Part shown: positions 42,017-53,145 of the stretch, one piece after another
Layout of the letters: the number at the start of each line of letters is the position of its first letter
How positions within the stretch are numbered: the first letter of the stretch is position 1
Assembly: GCA_029863605.1 (NCBI GenBank)
Contig: JAOTVB010000007.1
Span: forward strand, 124,001-188,000
Direction: 5' to 3'
DNA: 64,000 bases
Origin: Myxococcales bacterium
GTDB taxonomy: Bacteria > Myxococcota_A > Polyangia > Polyangiales > Houyiibacteriaceae
Notes under the pieces: generated by a model
The model's input: the letters and a program-made list of their open reading frames with translations, nothing else
Databases searched by the model: none
What the model was told of the DNA's origin: nothing
Made by a program: the position numbers and the translations under genes

Positions 42017-42756
42017 TGGATCCCGAGACCGATGATGTAGTGATTCGTCCAGACTGTGGTGGCTACGCTGCGACTTTGGAGCTGCCAGGTGGGTGTGAAG
42101 TAGGTCGCGCGGTATTCGAGGATGACCGAGATCCAGTCGGAAGCGACGAGCCTGATCCCGACGCGCGCATCGAGGCCAGGGTCGACCGAGGTGTCGCTAT
42201 CGACACGCGCGGTGCCGAGGGCAGCCGAGCCTTCGGCAAGCTTTGCGGTCGAGAGGACGAGGGACGGGCCTAAGGCCAGGTACGGTTGGGCGCGGCCGTT
42301 CGGATGCTCCGGACTTCTGACCAAGGGTGCGCGAAACATGAGGAGCGCGGAGATCGGGATCGCGGTCACCTCGTAGGGGCTCTGGATGCCCCACGATTGG
42401 ACGAAGACCGAGAAGTCCCCCGAAACGCCGAGCCACGGAAAGCGTCCGACGAACCACCCGACCCTGAGTCCTCCGACCGGTGCCTTCGTGCTCGAGCATT
42501 CCGCTCCGCACAACAGGCTCTCCTCCTGTACGACGCCGTCGAGCTTGATCGTGGCATCCGTCGTGATTGCCGCGCCGATGTAGATGTCCGAGAACACCTC
42601 TCCTCGACGCGTTCGCGTGCGGTCTTCCTGCATCGGCTGCGAGTTCGCGGTGCCCGCAGCGTCATCCTCAATGGGGTGCGCGCTCGCGGTGAGGGACCAG
42701 GTCCCGAGAAAGGCTGCGGTGATCGCTGCGAGGCAGATCGGGCTTTGGGTCATCAT
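42010..42756 (-). CDS. Outer-membrane beta-barrel-like protein
   Basis: Start at ATG 42756 gives a signal peptide (ITAAFLGTWSLTASA) and a 248-residue protein. The mature part has an acidic/polar linker with Gln/Arg, then strands such as VFSDIYIGAAITTDATIKLD, GLRVGWFVGRFPWLGVSG, PYLALGPSLVLSTA, GLDARVGIRLVASDWISVIL and the C-terminal HYIIGLGIHY with a final aromatic. This is a small OmpA-like barrel. Codons upstream of 42756 in frame are not signal-like. Convergent with the SGNH gene and divergent from KatG (173 bp). Function unknown. Confidence 0.7.
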   Translation of the reverse strand: MMTQSPICLAAITAAFLGTWSLTASAHPIEDDAAGTANSQPMQEDRTRTRRGEVFSDIYIGAAITTDATIKLDGVVQEESLLCGAECSSTKAPVGGLRVGWFVGRFPWLGVSGDFSVFVQSWGIQSPYEVTAIPISALLMFRAPLVRSPEHPNGRAQPYLALGPSLVLSTAKLAEGSAALGTARVDSDTSVDPGLDARVGIRLVASDWISVILEYRATYFTPTWQLQSRSVATTVWTNHYIIGLGIHY

Positions 42757-42806
42757 GGTGGGGGTGCGGATGCGACGAGCATACCTGGAGAGTTGGCACC
42801 GGCTGA

Positions 42807-45113
<2,307 letters not shown>

Positions 45114-45157
45114 TCCCCGGCGTACGCATCAGTTTCGCCTGACGAAAACGAGAGGCA

Positions 45158-46672
45158 TCAATCGCCGCCGTTCAGCCTACGCCGCAACGCTTCGCAGGCC
45201 GTTCGGAGCACCTTGAGCCGCGCGGCTCGCTTGTCGTTCGCTGCGATCAGCGTCCAAGGCGCGTGACGTGTGTCCGTGGCCTCGACCATGTCGTGGACGG
45301 CCTGCTCATAGTCCCACCAGCGCGCTCGATTCCGCCAATCGTCCTTGGTCAGCTTCCAGCGTTTATAGGGCGTTTCGAGGCGCGCCTCGAAGCGCTTCCG
45401 TTGTTCGTCGGGAGTAATGTGAAGGTAGAACTTCGCTAGCACGATGCCGTATTCGGTCAGCTGCTCCTCGAAGTCGTTCATCTCCGCATAGGCGCGTCGC
45501 CATTCGTCCTGCGACGCGAATCCCTCGACGCGCTCCACGAGAACCCGCCCGTACCACGAGCGATCGAACACGGTGAGGCGCCCGGCGGCAGAGACGTGTC
45601 GCCAAAAACGCCAGAGGTAGTGTTGTGCGGCCTCTTCCTCGGTAGGGGCCGCGACTTGAATCACCTGGTAGTTGCGAGCATCGAGCGTGGCAACCAGACG
45701 CCTGATGCTGCCGCCCTTGCCAGCAGCGTCAGAGCCCTCGAACACATAGATACTGGATACGCCTCGGTGCCGAGCCGTTCTCTGCAGGACATGATGCTCT
45801 GCCTGCAGCTCCACCAACTGTTGTTGATACTCGTTCTTGTCGGCGCCCTCGGATTGGTCGAGCGTGGAGAGGATCGTCGGCGGGCCGGCCGGCCGTTTCG
45901 GAAGTGGATCTTTCTTTGGCGGTCGGGCGTGATCGTCAGCCTTGAACGGCTCGATTTGTCTTTTCCTCAAGCCGTCGGCCAGCGCCTCGACGATTGTCTC
46001 TGCGATTGTGATATCGCGATAGCGCCCGTCTGCACTTTCCACGATGTGCCACGGCGCGACGCCGGTATTGGTTTTCGTGATGACGCGCTCGACGATGGAG
46101 ATATACCGGTCGTACTCGTGCCAGTGCTTCCAGTCTACGTCGGTAACGCGCCAGCTCGTCGCCGGATTGGACTCGAGCTCCTTCAACCGCTTTGCTTGCG
46201 CGTCCCGACCGAGGTGCAACCAAAATTTGAGGATCACTGCACCGTCCGCCGACAGTTCGTTTTCGAACGCAGTGATGCGGTCCAACTCGTTCTCGAGCTT
46301 GGCTTCGGTCACTTTGCCGTCGAAGAAATCCATAGTCAGTCGCCTGTAGCGGCCGCGCAGGAAGAGGCCGATGCGTCCCTTGCGCGGCAGGTCACGCCAG
46401 TAGCGCCAGTACGCCGGCCGCTGGCGTTCTTCCTCGGACGGCTCTGTGTAGGAGCGCGTAGTCAAGAAGCGCGTATCGAGCCAGGTATGCAACGCATTGA
46501 CCGCCATACCCTTTCCCGCGCCGCTCACCCCAGCGAGGTCGACGATGACCTGGAAGGCCTTGCTCCGTTGCAACTGGTCCTGAGCGATCAACAGCTTGAG
46601 CCGCAGGTCCTCGGCGCGCTCATCGAATTCGTCCTCGGACAGCGAACGGCCCAACTCAGCTGTCTTAAACAT
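45158..46672 (-). CDS. pap: Polyphosphate:AMP phosphotransferase (two-domain PPK2)
   Basis: The 504-residue protein has two PPK2 domains in tandem, the layout of class II enzymes that phosphorylate AMP to ADP with polyphosphate. The N-terminal copy has AGVSGAGKGMAVNAL, an altered Walker A; the C-terminal copy has the canonical FEGSDAAGKGGSIRRL, TVFDRSWYGRVLVERV (lid and Walker B) and KFYLHITPDEQRKRF. As in known PAPs, only the second domain looks fully catalytic. It is the only gene of its transcription unit, with an eroded SDR gene further upstream. AMP is the expected acceptor from domain number; this is a family inference. Confidence 0.92.
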   Translation of the reverse strand: MFKTAELGRSLSEDEFDERAEDLRLKLLIAQDQLQRSKAFQVIVDLAGVSGAGKGMAVNALHTWLDTRFLTTRSYTEPSEEERQRPAYWRYWRDLPRKGRIGLFLRGRYRRLTMDFFDGKVTEAKLENELDRITAFENELSADGAVILKFWLHLGRDAQAKRLKELESNPATSWRVTDVDWKHWHEYDRYISIVERVITKTNTGVAPWHIVESADGRYRDITIAETIVEALADGLRKRQIEPFKADDHARPPKKDPLPKRPAGPPTILSTLDQSEGADKNEYQQQLVELQAEHHVLQRTARHRGVSSIYVFEGSDAAGKGGSIRRLVATLDARNYQVIQVAAPTEEEAAQHYLWRFWRHVSAAGRLTVFDRSWYGRVLVERVEGFASQDEWRRAYAEMNDFEEQLTEYGIVLAKFYLHITPDEQRKRFEARLETPYKRWKLTKDDWRNRARWWDYEQAVHDMVEATDTRHAPWTLIAANDKRAARLKVLRTACEALRRRLNGGD

Positions 46673-46759
46673 CGGTCATGTCCTCAGAGCGATGTTAGCA
46701 GGAGGTGCCACTTAGGCTCCTGAATTGCGCAGAACGGCTCATGAGCTAACTCGTGGAGC

Positions 46760-47285
46760 CTACGAGAGGGCGTTTGTGGTTACTACCGGCTCAAACGTGC
46801 GCAGCCCTACCCGACAATACCCCGCCGCCTTGTCAGCAACGAAAACCCCCGGTGCAACCGAGGGCCTTGAAGAGCGGTCAACGATGCGGTGTCGCTCGAA
46901 GCGTCGTTGAAGCTCATACGCAAAGAGACGATTCGCCAGCTTGGAACGGCTGTAGGCTCTCCGCGGCGTGTAGCCACGACCGTCTCGAAAGAGCAGGTTG
47001 TCAAAGCTCATCGTTCCAGTGCGGTGCGCCGAGCTGCTGACCGTGACCACCCTCGACCCCGCGGTGCGCTTGAGCGCGCTGAGGAGTCGGCCGGTCAAGG
47101 CGAAATGCCCAAGATGATTGGTGCCCATCTGCGCTTCGAACCCGTCCCCGGTCACGCCATAGGGCGTGCCCAAGATCTCTCGTCTCGCGTTTTCGCCGCG
47201 TTCTGTCGAGCGGTAGGCGAGGATCACCTCCGCCTTGTTGCGGGCAAGCGCCTTCGCGGATTCGAAGCCCAGCCCTTCGTATGTG
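46760..47285 (-). pseudogene. Degraded short-chain dehydrogenase (retinol dehydrogenase-like)
   Basis: One minus-strand frame reads GLGFESAKALARNKAEVILAYR, i.e. the cofactor-binding start without the preceding TGAN, then after ARREI jumps to GTPYGVTGDGFEAQMGTNHL, skipping about 55 residues with the NNAG motif, and continues HFALTGRLLSALKRT, VVTVSSSAH, AYSRSKLANRLFAYELQRRF (active-site Y-x3-K). After FERHR the usual APG segment is scrambled by further indels (RGFSLLTRR in another frame). The upstream end abuts the Rieske oxygenase stop. No intact start, so it is a pseudogene. The plus-strand frame over it is a shadow. Confidence 0.75.
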
Positions 47286-47299
47286 CGGCGAGAGGACGG

Positions 47300-48484
47300 T
47301 TATTCTGCGGCGTCGTCTTGCAACACGTTCAGCGGTGTGTACTTGGTGGGAATGCAGTTCTTGCCCATCGGTCGCTCTTCGCCCAGCAGCTCCACCTGGA
47401 TCCAACGACGGAAGGCGTTGACCTTTTCGAAGCCTTTGGGCACGTCCTCGTAGAAACGGTAGGGCGCCTTTTCGAAGAACGCGCGGCGATCTTGCGTATG
47501 CAGGTAATAGACCTGTGCGAACGTCCCCCAAGGATGGATTTGACTGATGAAGTCGCGGTAGCTCGGGATAAGGCTCCACTGTCGCTTGTCCATGTACATG
47601 GTGAGCGTCCACTCTGTGACCTCGTCTTCGATCGGCGTGGTGCAGTGGATCATCAAGGCCTCGAACCCGCCGATGTTGGCCTTGGTGATGTGGATGCCGA
47701 GCCCATGGAAATCCGAGTCCATTTCCGTGACCGGGTTTTCCTTGAGGCGAAAAAACTTCTTCATGCGATCCGGAAGCTCGAAGACCATTCGGTTTCGGGT
47801 GCGAAATCGGTGCTTGTGTTGGTACGGCAAGAGGTCCGACTTGTAGCGCTGCGATCCGTGGAGGATCATGAAGTGCTGATCGTCGATGATGTTCTCATGC
47901 AGCGGCGCCATGTGTGTTGGTGTGATCGACCGCATCGTCGCCCGTCGTGGGAAACGACTCACGTCTGGCAGGTCTAGTTCCCACGTGGGTACGCCCACGC
48001 CGTCTTCGCTCTTGGCATCGAACCAAAAGAAGATGAGCCCGTTGACCTCGGTGACGGGATGACAAGGAATGCACTTGCTCGGGTCGTTGCGGAACTCTGC
48101 AGGCCCCGATCGAGGTTTGCCGTCCTCGAACGTATAGCCGTGGTACGCGCACTGAATACGACCGTCTTTGACCGAGCCCAACGGCGCGAACATGCCGTCC
48201 ATGTGCGTGCAGCGGTTGCTGTGAACGACAGGCTGCCCCTCCTTGTTACGATAGGCGACGAGGTCGAGCCCGTTGAGCTTCTTGTGAACGATCTCTCCGA
48301 CAGCGAGGTCATCAGAGGGCACGAACAGATACCAGCCGGAGAAGTAGCGGGGGAAGTCGCCGTGCCTCCGTTCGTAGTCGCCCTTCGGTAGGAAGATCTG
48401 CGAGTCCTTGAGGACATTGTGCACGAAGAGCCGCGCGAGGAACTGCGCGAAAAATGCTTTGTTCTCGACGTTTTTGATTCTCAT
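47300..48484 (-). CDS. Rieske non-heme iron oxygenase, alpha-subunit type
   Basis: A 394-residue oxygenase component. The Rieske [2Fe-2S] site is C92-x-H94 (RCTHMDG) and C112-x2-H115 (QCAYHGYTF); the mononuclear iron site is D201-x2-H204-x4-H209 (NIIDDQHFMILHG). The size matches KshA-like and related single-component-type oxygenases acting on steroids or aromatic rings. Start fixed by AGGAGGAG before ATG 48484; the frame upstream to 48850 covers the operator. The upstream region has a perfect 16-bp palindrome (48539-48554) shared in part with the P450 gene; a TetR gene is divergent. Ferredoxin reductase is not in the window. Substrate unknown. Confidence 0.92.
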   Translation of the reverse strand: MRIKNVENKAFFAQFLARLFVHNVLKDSQIFLPKGDYERRHGDFPRYFSGWYLFVPSDDLAVGEIVHKKLNGLDLVAYRNKEGQPVVHSNRCTHMDGMFAPLGSVKDGRIQCAYHGYTFEDGKPRSGPAEFRNDPSKCIPCHPVTEVNGLIFFWFDAKSEDGVGVPTWELDLPDVSRFPRRATMRSITPTHMAPLHENIIDDQHFMILHGSQRYKSDLLPYQHKHRFRTRNRMVFELPDRMKKFFRLKENPVTEMDSDFHGLGIHITKANIGGFEALMIHCTTPIEDEVTEWTLTMYMDKRQWSLIPSYRDFISQIHPWGTFAQVYYLHTQDRRAFFEKAPYRFYEDVPKGFEKVNAFRRWIQVELLGEERPMGKNCIPTKYTPLNVLQDDAAE

Positions 48485-48516
48485 TAACTCCTCCTCGACA
48501 GGCGGCGGATTCCCGG

Positions 48517-48524
48517 GACTAACG
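48517..48524. promoter_or_regulatory. Half-site of TetR-type operator
   Basis: GACTAACG occurs here and again, as the left half of the palindrome, at 48538-48545. The two copies are in the same orientation, 21 bp apart (two helix turns). It could be a secondary contact for the regulator. Inference from the repeat only. Confidence 0.4.
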
Positions 48525-48538
48525 CAAGAATGCCTGTG

Positions 48539-48554
48539 ACTAACGATCGTTAGT
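48539..48554. promoter_or_regulatory. Palindromic operator upstream of Rieske gene
   Basis: ACTAACGATCGTTAGT is a perfect 16-bp palindrome 55 bp upstream of the Rieske start and 129 bp before the TetR start. Its core CTAAC-N4-GTTAG recurs before the P450 gene at 49455-49468 and was not noticed elsewhere in the window. This spacing and symmetry suit a TetR dimer. Confidence 0.7.
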
Positions 48555-48682
48555 TTAGAGGGCTCGAATGTTCCGCACAAGCCCCTTTTCGGGGCGCCTC
48601 GACTTTCAATTCGAGGAACCGCGGGGGGCGCGCGAGTGATTGGAAGCAACGCGCACGCTGACACCAAGCGAACTGTTACGTT

Positions 48683-49318
48683 GTGTACTCCACGAATTTC
48701 GCGTTTATTGCCGAGGTGAACGGCGATCCAACCCGCCAGAAGCTTCTGCACGAGGCCGCGCGCCACTTCGCCAGACACGGCTATGACGGAGCGTCGTTGC
48801 GGCGGATTTCCGAGGGGGTCGGGATTCGGGCGGCATCGATCTACAACCATTTCCCGGACGGGAAAGAAGAGCTGTACGAGCAGATCATGTCGGCAATCGC
48901 CGAGATGCTGCTCGATCGGATTGTTAATCGGTACGGGCGCAATGTCGGCCTGTCTGCACAGGACGCCATTGTCCAGCTAGGAGCGGCGTTCTGGGATTTC
49001 TGTGAGGAGCACCCCGACTACGCGACGCTCCTCATTCGAGAGATGTTCGACAATCGCGAGCCAGACGTCGGTGCGCTCGTGGGTCGCGCACCTGAGATCA
49101 TCGAAGCAAGCCTTGGCTACATCGAAAATGCGCAGGCCAGTGGCGAGCTGCCGAAGTTCGAAGCGGAAGCGTTCATCCTGTGGAGCGCGAGCTACCTGTT
49201 GACTTACCACGGGGCCCCCGGATTACGGACGCACGTGCAGCGCAAAGCGTGGAGCAAAGAGCTCGCTCGGGACAACTTCATCTCGATGCTGCGGAAGCTG
49301 TTGCAGACAGCAGACTAG
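48683..49318 (+). CDS. TetR/AcrR family transcriptional regulator
   Basis: The 211-residue protein has the TetR N-terminal helix-turn-helix: TRQKLLHEAARHFARHGYDG, ASLRRISEGVGIRAASIYNHF, with KEELYEQIM following. The C-terminal helical domain (residues ~65-211) would bind a ligand. The start is GTG 48683. It is divergent from the Rieske oxygenase gene and 169 bp upstream of the P450 gene on the same strand, and both of these have a CTAAC-N4-GTTAG site. It is therefore the likely repressor of a small oxygenase regulon and may be relieved by an aromatic or lipid ligand. Ligand not predicted. Confidence 0.9.
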   Translation: MYSTNFAFIAEVNGDPTRQKLLHEAARHFARHGYDGASLRRISEGVGIRAASIYNHFPDGKEELYEQIMSAIAEMLLDRIVNRYGRNVGLSAQDAIVQLGAAFWDFCEEHPDYATLLIREMFDNREPDVGALVGRAPEIIEASLGYIENAQASGELPKFEAEAFILWSASYLLTYHGAPGLRTHVQRKAWSKELARDNFISMLRKLLQTAD

Positions 49319-49454
49319 CCGTGCATCTGGAACGGACCGGTCGTCGGTTTCAGGAAGATCGAGTGGCTGACAGGCCGTCGTCGCATGCGCAAGACCCAGT
49401 GCTGAACCTTTCGAGACTGCGTTGCAGACTGATGGAACATGTATTAGCTTCAGC

Positions 49455-49468
49455 CTAACAAGTGTTAG
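49455..49468. promoter_or_regulatory. CTAAC-N4-GTTAG operator upstream of P450 gene
   Basis: CTAACAAGTGTTAG has the same 5-bp arms and 4-bp spacer as the palindrome upstream of the Rieske gene. It lies 20 bp before the P450 start (TTG 49488) and just after a TATTAG that could be a -10 element, a good position for repression. Confidence 0.65.
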
Positions 49469-49487
49469 CAGCCAGGAGCCCCCCTTT

Positions 49488-50876
49488 TTGACAGCCACGA
49501 TCGCGCACAAGGCAACTCCGACCAAGGCACGACGTCCCGTCGAGCAACGCCGCCCACCGCTGGTGAAGTCGCTGCCGTTCATCGGTCCGGTTCGGCAGTT
49601 CCTCGGGGATGTTCTTCCGTTTCTCATGGAGAGTCGCGCAACTTACGGTGATGCGTTTCGCCTCCGTATGTTCAACCTCGAGATGACCTGCCTGTGTGGC
49701 CCCGAGGCCGTCGAACTGCTCGAAGCCGGGAGCTGTTTACGGACGAGCAAGTCGATGCATGTGCTCGACGGGGAGCTCGGCAGTTGTCTCCCAAGCACAT
49801 TCGACGGCCCCCAGCACTGGATGTTCCGAAAAGCACATCTCGAGTTCATGACCGCGAGCTTGGAGGCGAAGCGCCGGGACGACATTCAGAATCGCCTCGC
49901 CGAGCACACCTCGGAATGGCGCGCCGGCGATCGGGTGGACGTGCTTCACGAGGCCCAAGTCCAAACCGTCGACGTCCTGTCGGTCGTCCTCAATGGCGAG
50001 CCCTTTCCATTCAGCAAGAAGGACTTGGCCCTGGTCGTCCACACTTTGATCTGGGCAACGTTCGGGCACGCGCCTCCGTGGGTCTTGCGGAATCCGGTTT
50101 ACAGGTCTGTGCAGAAACGCATGCGTTCGCACTTCTTGGATCTAGTCGCGCGGATTCGCACGAGCCCCGAGCGCGCCGCGACGCTGGTGGGGCGTTACCT
50201 CGATCTCGAACCTCCCATCGGGCGGAAGCGTTGGGAGGATCGCGATCTCGTCGCAGTGCCTTACAGCGCCTATCTGGCAGGCTTCGATACGGTCGCGTCG
50301 GCAAGCTCCTTTCTCCTTTACCAGCTCCTCACCCACCCGGAGCATCTCGCTCGGGTCAGGCAGGAGTTCGAGAAGCTCTCTCGCGAAACCCCAGGCCCTG
50401 TCGCTCCGACCAAGCAGAAGTTTCTCCGCGCAGCGTTCCTCGAGGCCGTGCGTCTGAACCCACCGGGTACGGCGGTCATTCGCGTCGCGGATCGAGACTT
50501 CCAGTTCGCTGGCTACACGATTCGCAAGGGTGACGAGGTCCTGGTCGTCATCGCGAGCGACCACCGCAACCCGGAGGTCTTTGAGCATCCGAACGAGTTC
50601 GACCCGACGCGCTATTTCGCACCGCAGTCGGGCCCTCTGAGGCGACGGGTGTTGCCATTCGGCAGCGGCGCCCACCGCTGCACCGGCGCCGTGCTCGGCG
50701 AACTGGTAGCCGTCGAGATGGTTTCCTATTGGGTGAACAACTTTGACCTCCGGGTCGCACCATCAAGACGAAAAGTCCGTGCGGTGGCGCGCCCCTTCAC
50801 GCAGCCCGAAGGCCTGCGCGTCAAGGTGCTCGCTCGCCGCTCGAAGGACGAAGCGAGTCATAGCCTTGGCACATGA
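49488..50876 (+). CDS. Cytochrome P450
   Basis: The 462-residue P450 has the I-helix YLAGFDTVASASS, the ExxR motif (FLEAVRLNP) and the heme loop PFGSGAHRCTGAVLGEL with axial Cys 398. Soluble bacterial type, no membrane anchor. Start: TTG 49488 has AGGAG nine bases before; an ATG-less extension to 49422 would place the operator inside the gene. Binds O2 and needs ferredoxin and reductase, which are not nearby. Same strand as the TetR gene 169 bp upstream and preceded by the shared operator, so probably controlled with the Rieske oxygenase. Substrate unknown; lipid or terpenoid oxidation is plausible. Confidence 0.93.
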   Translation: MTATIAHKATPTKARRPVEQRRPPLVKSLPFIGPVRQFLGDVLPFLMESRATYGDAFRLRMFNLEMTCLCGPEAVELLEAGSCLRTSKSMHVLDGELGSCLPSTFDGPQHWMFRKAHLEFMTASLEAKRRDDIQNRLAEHTSEWRAGDRVDVLHEAQVQTVDVLSVVLNGEPFPFSKKDLALVVHTLIWATFGHAPPWVLRNPVYRSVQKRMRSHFLDLVARIRTSPERAATLVGRYLDLEPPIGRKRWEDRDLVAVPYSAYLAGFDTVASASSFLLYQLLTHPEHLARVRQEFEKLSRETPGPVAPTKQKFLRAAFLEAVRLNPPGTAVIRVADRDFQFAGYTIRKGDEVLVVIASDHRNPEVFEHPNEFDPTRYFAPQSGPLRRRVLPFGSGAHRCTGAVLGELVAVEMVSYWVNNFDLRVAPSRRKVRAVARPFTQPEGLRVKVLARRSKDEASHSLGT

Positions 50877-51180
50877 GCTTTACGGCAATGGGAATCACAA
50901 GGTCATAGTCACAAACGTTGCGGCGTCGATTCGGTCGTCTTGCCGATGTGTCCCGATGAACTTGATGAAAGCGATTTGGCGTCGCAACCGGGCGCGACGA
51001 CCTTCGGGTTATGAGGACGCGCGAGCAGTCTTGCTCATGTTGTGTGGTGCGTTTCTACCACGTCTCGCGCACGTTGTGACTTGCTGAGGTTGTGGTTCTT
51101 GTGCTGTTCGGTAGCTCTGTGGACCCAAGATGGCCCCGGTAAGTCGTTGAGTTGCGACCGTCCTCCACTTGTCCGCAGGC
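50877..51180. other. Intergenic region with tRNA-fMet anticodon-region copy
   Basis: A 304-bp gap between convergent genes (P450 and PQQ-like lipoprotein). No credible coding frame or clear terminator was seen. It contains the 21-bp match to the initiator tRNA listed separately. Confidence 0.6.
50995..51015 (-). repeat. 21-bp identity to tRNA-fMet anticodon/variable-loop region
   Basis: Bases 50995-51015 equal 61244-61264, which is the part of the initiator tRNA gene from the anticodon loop to the start of the T arm. Both are in the same orientation, 10.2 kb apart, and the sequences differ on either side, so this is not a second tRNA. A 14-bp piece (GACGACCTTCGGGT) recurs at 55234-55247. It is a candidate old attachment-site core; see the findings. 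Confidence 0.6.
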
Positions 51181-53145
51181 CTAAGGTACGTGGAAGGCGA
51201 AGAGCCCCTTGCCCCGTGTCCCGGCTACTGTCTGATAGCCGTTCCCCCAGTAGACGACCCCATCGACCACCGCCGGACCGCCGTACACGGTGGCACCGCT
51301 GGCGTAGGTCCAGAGAAGATCGCCCGTTGCCGCGTCAAGAGCGAGCATGTGCCCCTCGAGGTCGAAGGGGGCCCCGAAGACGACCCCGTTTGCAACCGTC
51401 GTTGGAGCATGGATGCTCATGTGAATCCCCCCGAAAGCGGCTGGATAATTCGCCGGCGGGAAACCCTCATCTGCGATCGGGTTGGGGACCTTCCAAACGA
51501 ATTGTCCTGTCGCGCCATCAAGAGCGGCGAAGAAGCCGTTGTCGCCCGACTCTCTAAAGCCATCCCCCAGGGGAGCATAGACGACGCCGTTGGCGACGGA
51601 CGTGCCCCAGTGAATGCCGCCAAAAAAGGACCCCGGTCCCACCTGGGTCTCCCAGCGGGGAGCGGGTCGCGGGTCTTCGGTGTCAGCCTCGACGGCGCTG
51701 TAGGTCCCGGCTTTGGAGCCAGCGCCCACGACATCGCGCCGCTCGCCACCGATCTCCACAGAGAAAAGGTTCGCCCCGGCACCGTAATCGAAGTCAGGTC
51801 CCTCCGCGCAGGAGTCGGAGTCGGTGTCCCTGCAGAAGATTTGCCAGACATCGACCAGGTTGCCGACGGGGCTGTAAGACCATTCGACGGCACCGGTCCC
51901 GAGATCCAGAGCGACGATCGAGTCCATGTAGTTCCCGGGTTGAGGCAGGTCGACAATCTCCCCCGAACCAACACCCTCCAACACGCTTTTTGGGGCGGTG
52001 TGATTGTTGCCGGTTGTTACGTAGAGCCGCTCTCGCTTGACATCGATCGCCGGCGCGCTCGACCACACCGAGTTCCCTGTGTAGCGGCGCCGGTCGCGGG
52101 GGATGGGCTGGCCGGTGTTGGGGTCCGTCTCCGGCTCCTCGCTGGTAACGTAGAGGTCATCATCGACCATGAAGCTCTGCCAAATCACGTCCCCGTTCGT
52201 GGCATCCAGGCACAAGACGCTTCCACGGTAGAAGAACCGGTAGTGCGCCCAGAATGAGAGAAACTCCGCCCAGCCCGACACGCCGACGTAAATGCGATTG
52301 TCGTGAGCAACAGGAGACGCAGTGATGACGATCTCCGAACCGTCGGGAATAGGCAAGAGCTCGTTGCCCGCTTCGTCCTTCGGGCTCGGGTCCTGGGCGG
52401 GTGTCGGCCAGAGCGGATCGCGGGGCGGCTCGGTCTTCCACTGGACGGCGCCGGTATTCTTATTCAACGAGATGATCCAGGCATTCGGTCGCGGATCTCT
52501 GAACAGCTCAGGCCGCCTCCGTTGGGTACCAATAATGACGGAGTCGCCCACGACCAGCGGGCTGGTGCGGGAGACGAGGCCCGGGATGGGAGTGCGGTTT
52601 CCTGCGGCGTCGACCTCAACAAAGTCGGCGATGTCCCAGATGTACCGCCACCACACGACCTCTCGTGTCTCCTTGTGGATTCGATAGACCTTGGCCTCCT
52701 CTAGGCCTTCCGTCCAATCGACGAAAAAGACGCCGTCGCCGACGACGCTGGGCGTAGCGGAGATGTCTCCGACCGGGTGGTGCACGTCATTCTCAGTGAA
52801 ACCGTCGAACACCCACTTCAGTTCGAGCCTAGCCGCACTCTCCGGGGAGATCTGCGTCTCGCACTTCTGCCAACGGCTATTGTCGAGGTCCCGCCCGAAT
52901 GAGGCCCATTCGGCGTCGCATGGAAAGGGGCAAGCGCCGAGCGTGTCGCCGTGATCGAGGTGCGCAGGGACCGCGCTTTCGCCGACCCAGATCTCATGTG
53001 CGTTATCGGGGTTCCCCGGTGGCACGTGGCAGATCAAAACCTCGTGGTGGCCCCCGCCGCCACCCCAGGGCGGATACAGCTCTCCGCAACCAGCGGCGGC
53101 GCCCAGCGCGCAGACGCATAAAAAGCCGACTAAGTATCGAGTCAT
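51181..53145 (-). CDS. PQQ-like beta-propeller lipoprotein
   Basis: The 654-residue lipoprotein (signal ending ALGAAAGC, Cys 20; GGAGGTT before ATG 53145) begins with a small domain CHVPPGNPDNAHEIWVGESA followed by HLDHGDTLGACP, a conserved Cys/His module of secreted proteins. The rest is a quinoprotein-type propeller with repeated strand sets (SLNKNTGAVQWKT, CLDATNGDVIWQS, ALDLGTGAVEWSY, ALDGATGQFVWKV, ALDAATGDLLWTY), about eight blades. No PQQ-ligand set can be confirmed, so it may be a scaffold instead of a dehydrogenase. ATG overlaps the stop of the beta-helix gene (ATGA), so both are made together. Leader nearly identical to that neighbour's. Confidence 0.85.
   Translation of the reverse strand: MTRYLVGFLCVCALGAAAGCGELYPPWGGGGGHHEVLICHVPPGNPDNAHEIWVGESAVPAHLDHGDTLGACPFPCDAEWASFGRDLDNSRWQKCETQISPESAARLELKWVFDGFTENDVHHPVGDISATPSVVGDGVFFVDWTEGLEEAKVYRIHKETREVVWWRYIWDIADFVEVDAAGNRTPIPGLVSRTSPLVVGDSVIIGTQRRRPELFRDPRPNAWIISLNKNTGAVQWKTEPPRDPLWPTPAQDPSPKDEAGNELLPIPDGSEIVITASPVAHDNRIYVGVSGWAEFLSFWAHYRFFYRGSVLCLDATNGDVIWQSFMVDDDLYVTSEEPETDPNTGQPIPRDRRRYTGNSVWSSAPAIDVKRERLYVTTGNNHTAPKSVLEGVGSGEIVDLPQPGNYMDSIVALDLGTGAVEWSYSPVGNLVDVWQIFCRDTDSDSCAEGPDFDYGAGANLFSVEIGGERRDVVGAGSKAGTYSAVEADTEDPRPAPRWETQVGPGSFFGGIHWGTSVANGVVYAPLGDGFRESGDNGFFAALDGATGQFVWKVPNPIADEGFPPANYPAAFGGIHMSIHAPTTVANGVVFGAPFDLEGHMLALDAATGDLLWTYASGATVYGGPAVVDGVVYWGNGYQTVAGTRGKGLFAFHVP

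Noticed and set aside
45596-46723. 375-codon plus-strand frame
   Set aside because: Antisense to the PPK2-like gene.
46889-47977. 362-codon plus-strand frame
   Set aside because: Antisense to the Rieske oxygenase and the SDR pseudogene; no domain seen.
50995-51015. A second initiator tRNA gene
   Set aside because: Only 21 bp match; the acceptor, D and T arms are absent on both sides.
51169-52257. 362-codon plus-strand frame
   Set aside because: Antisense to the PQQ-like propeller gene with its repeated Trp motifs.
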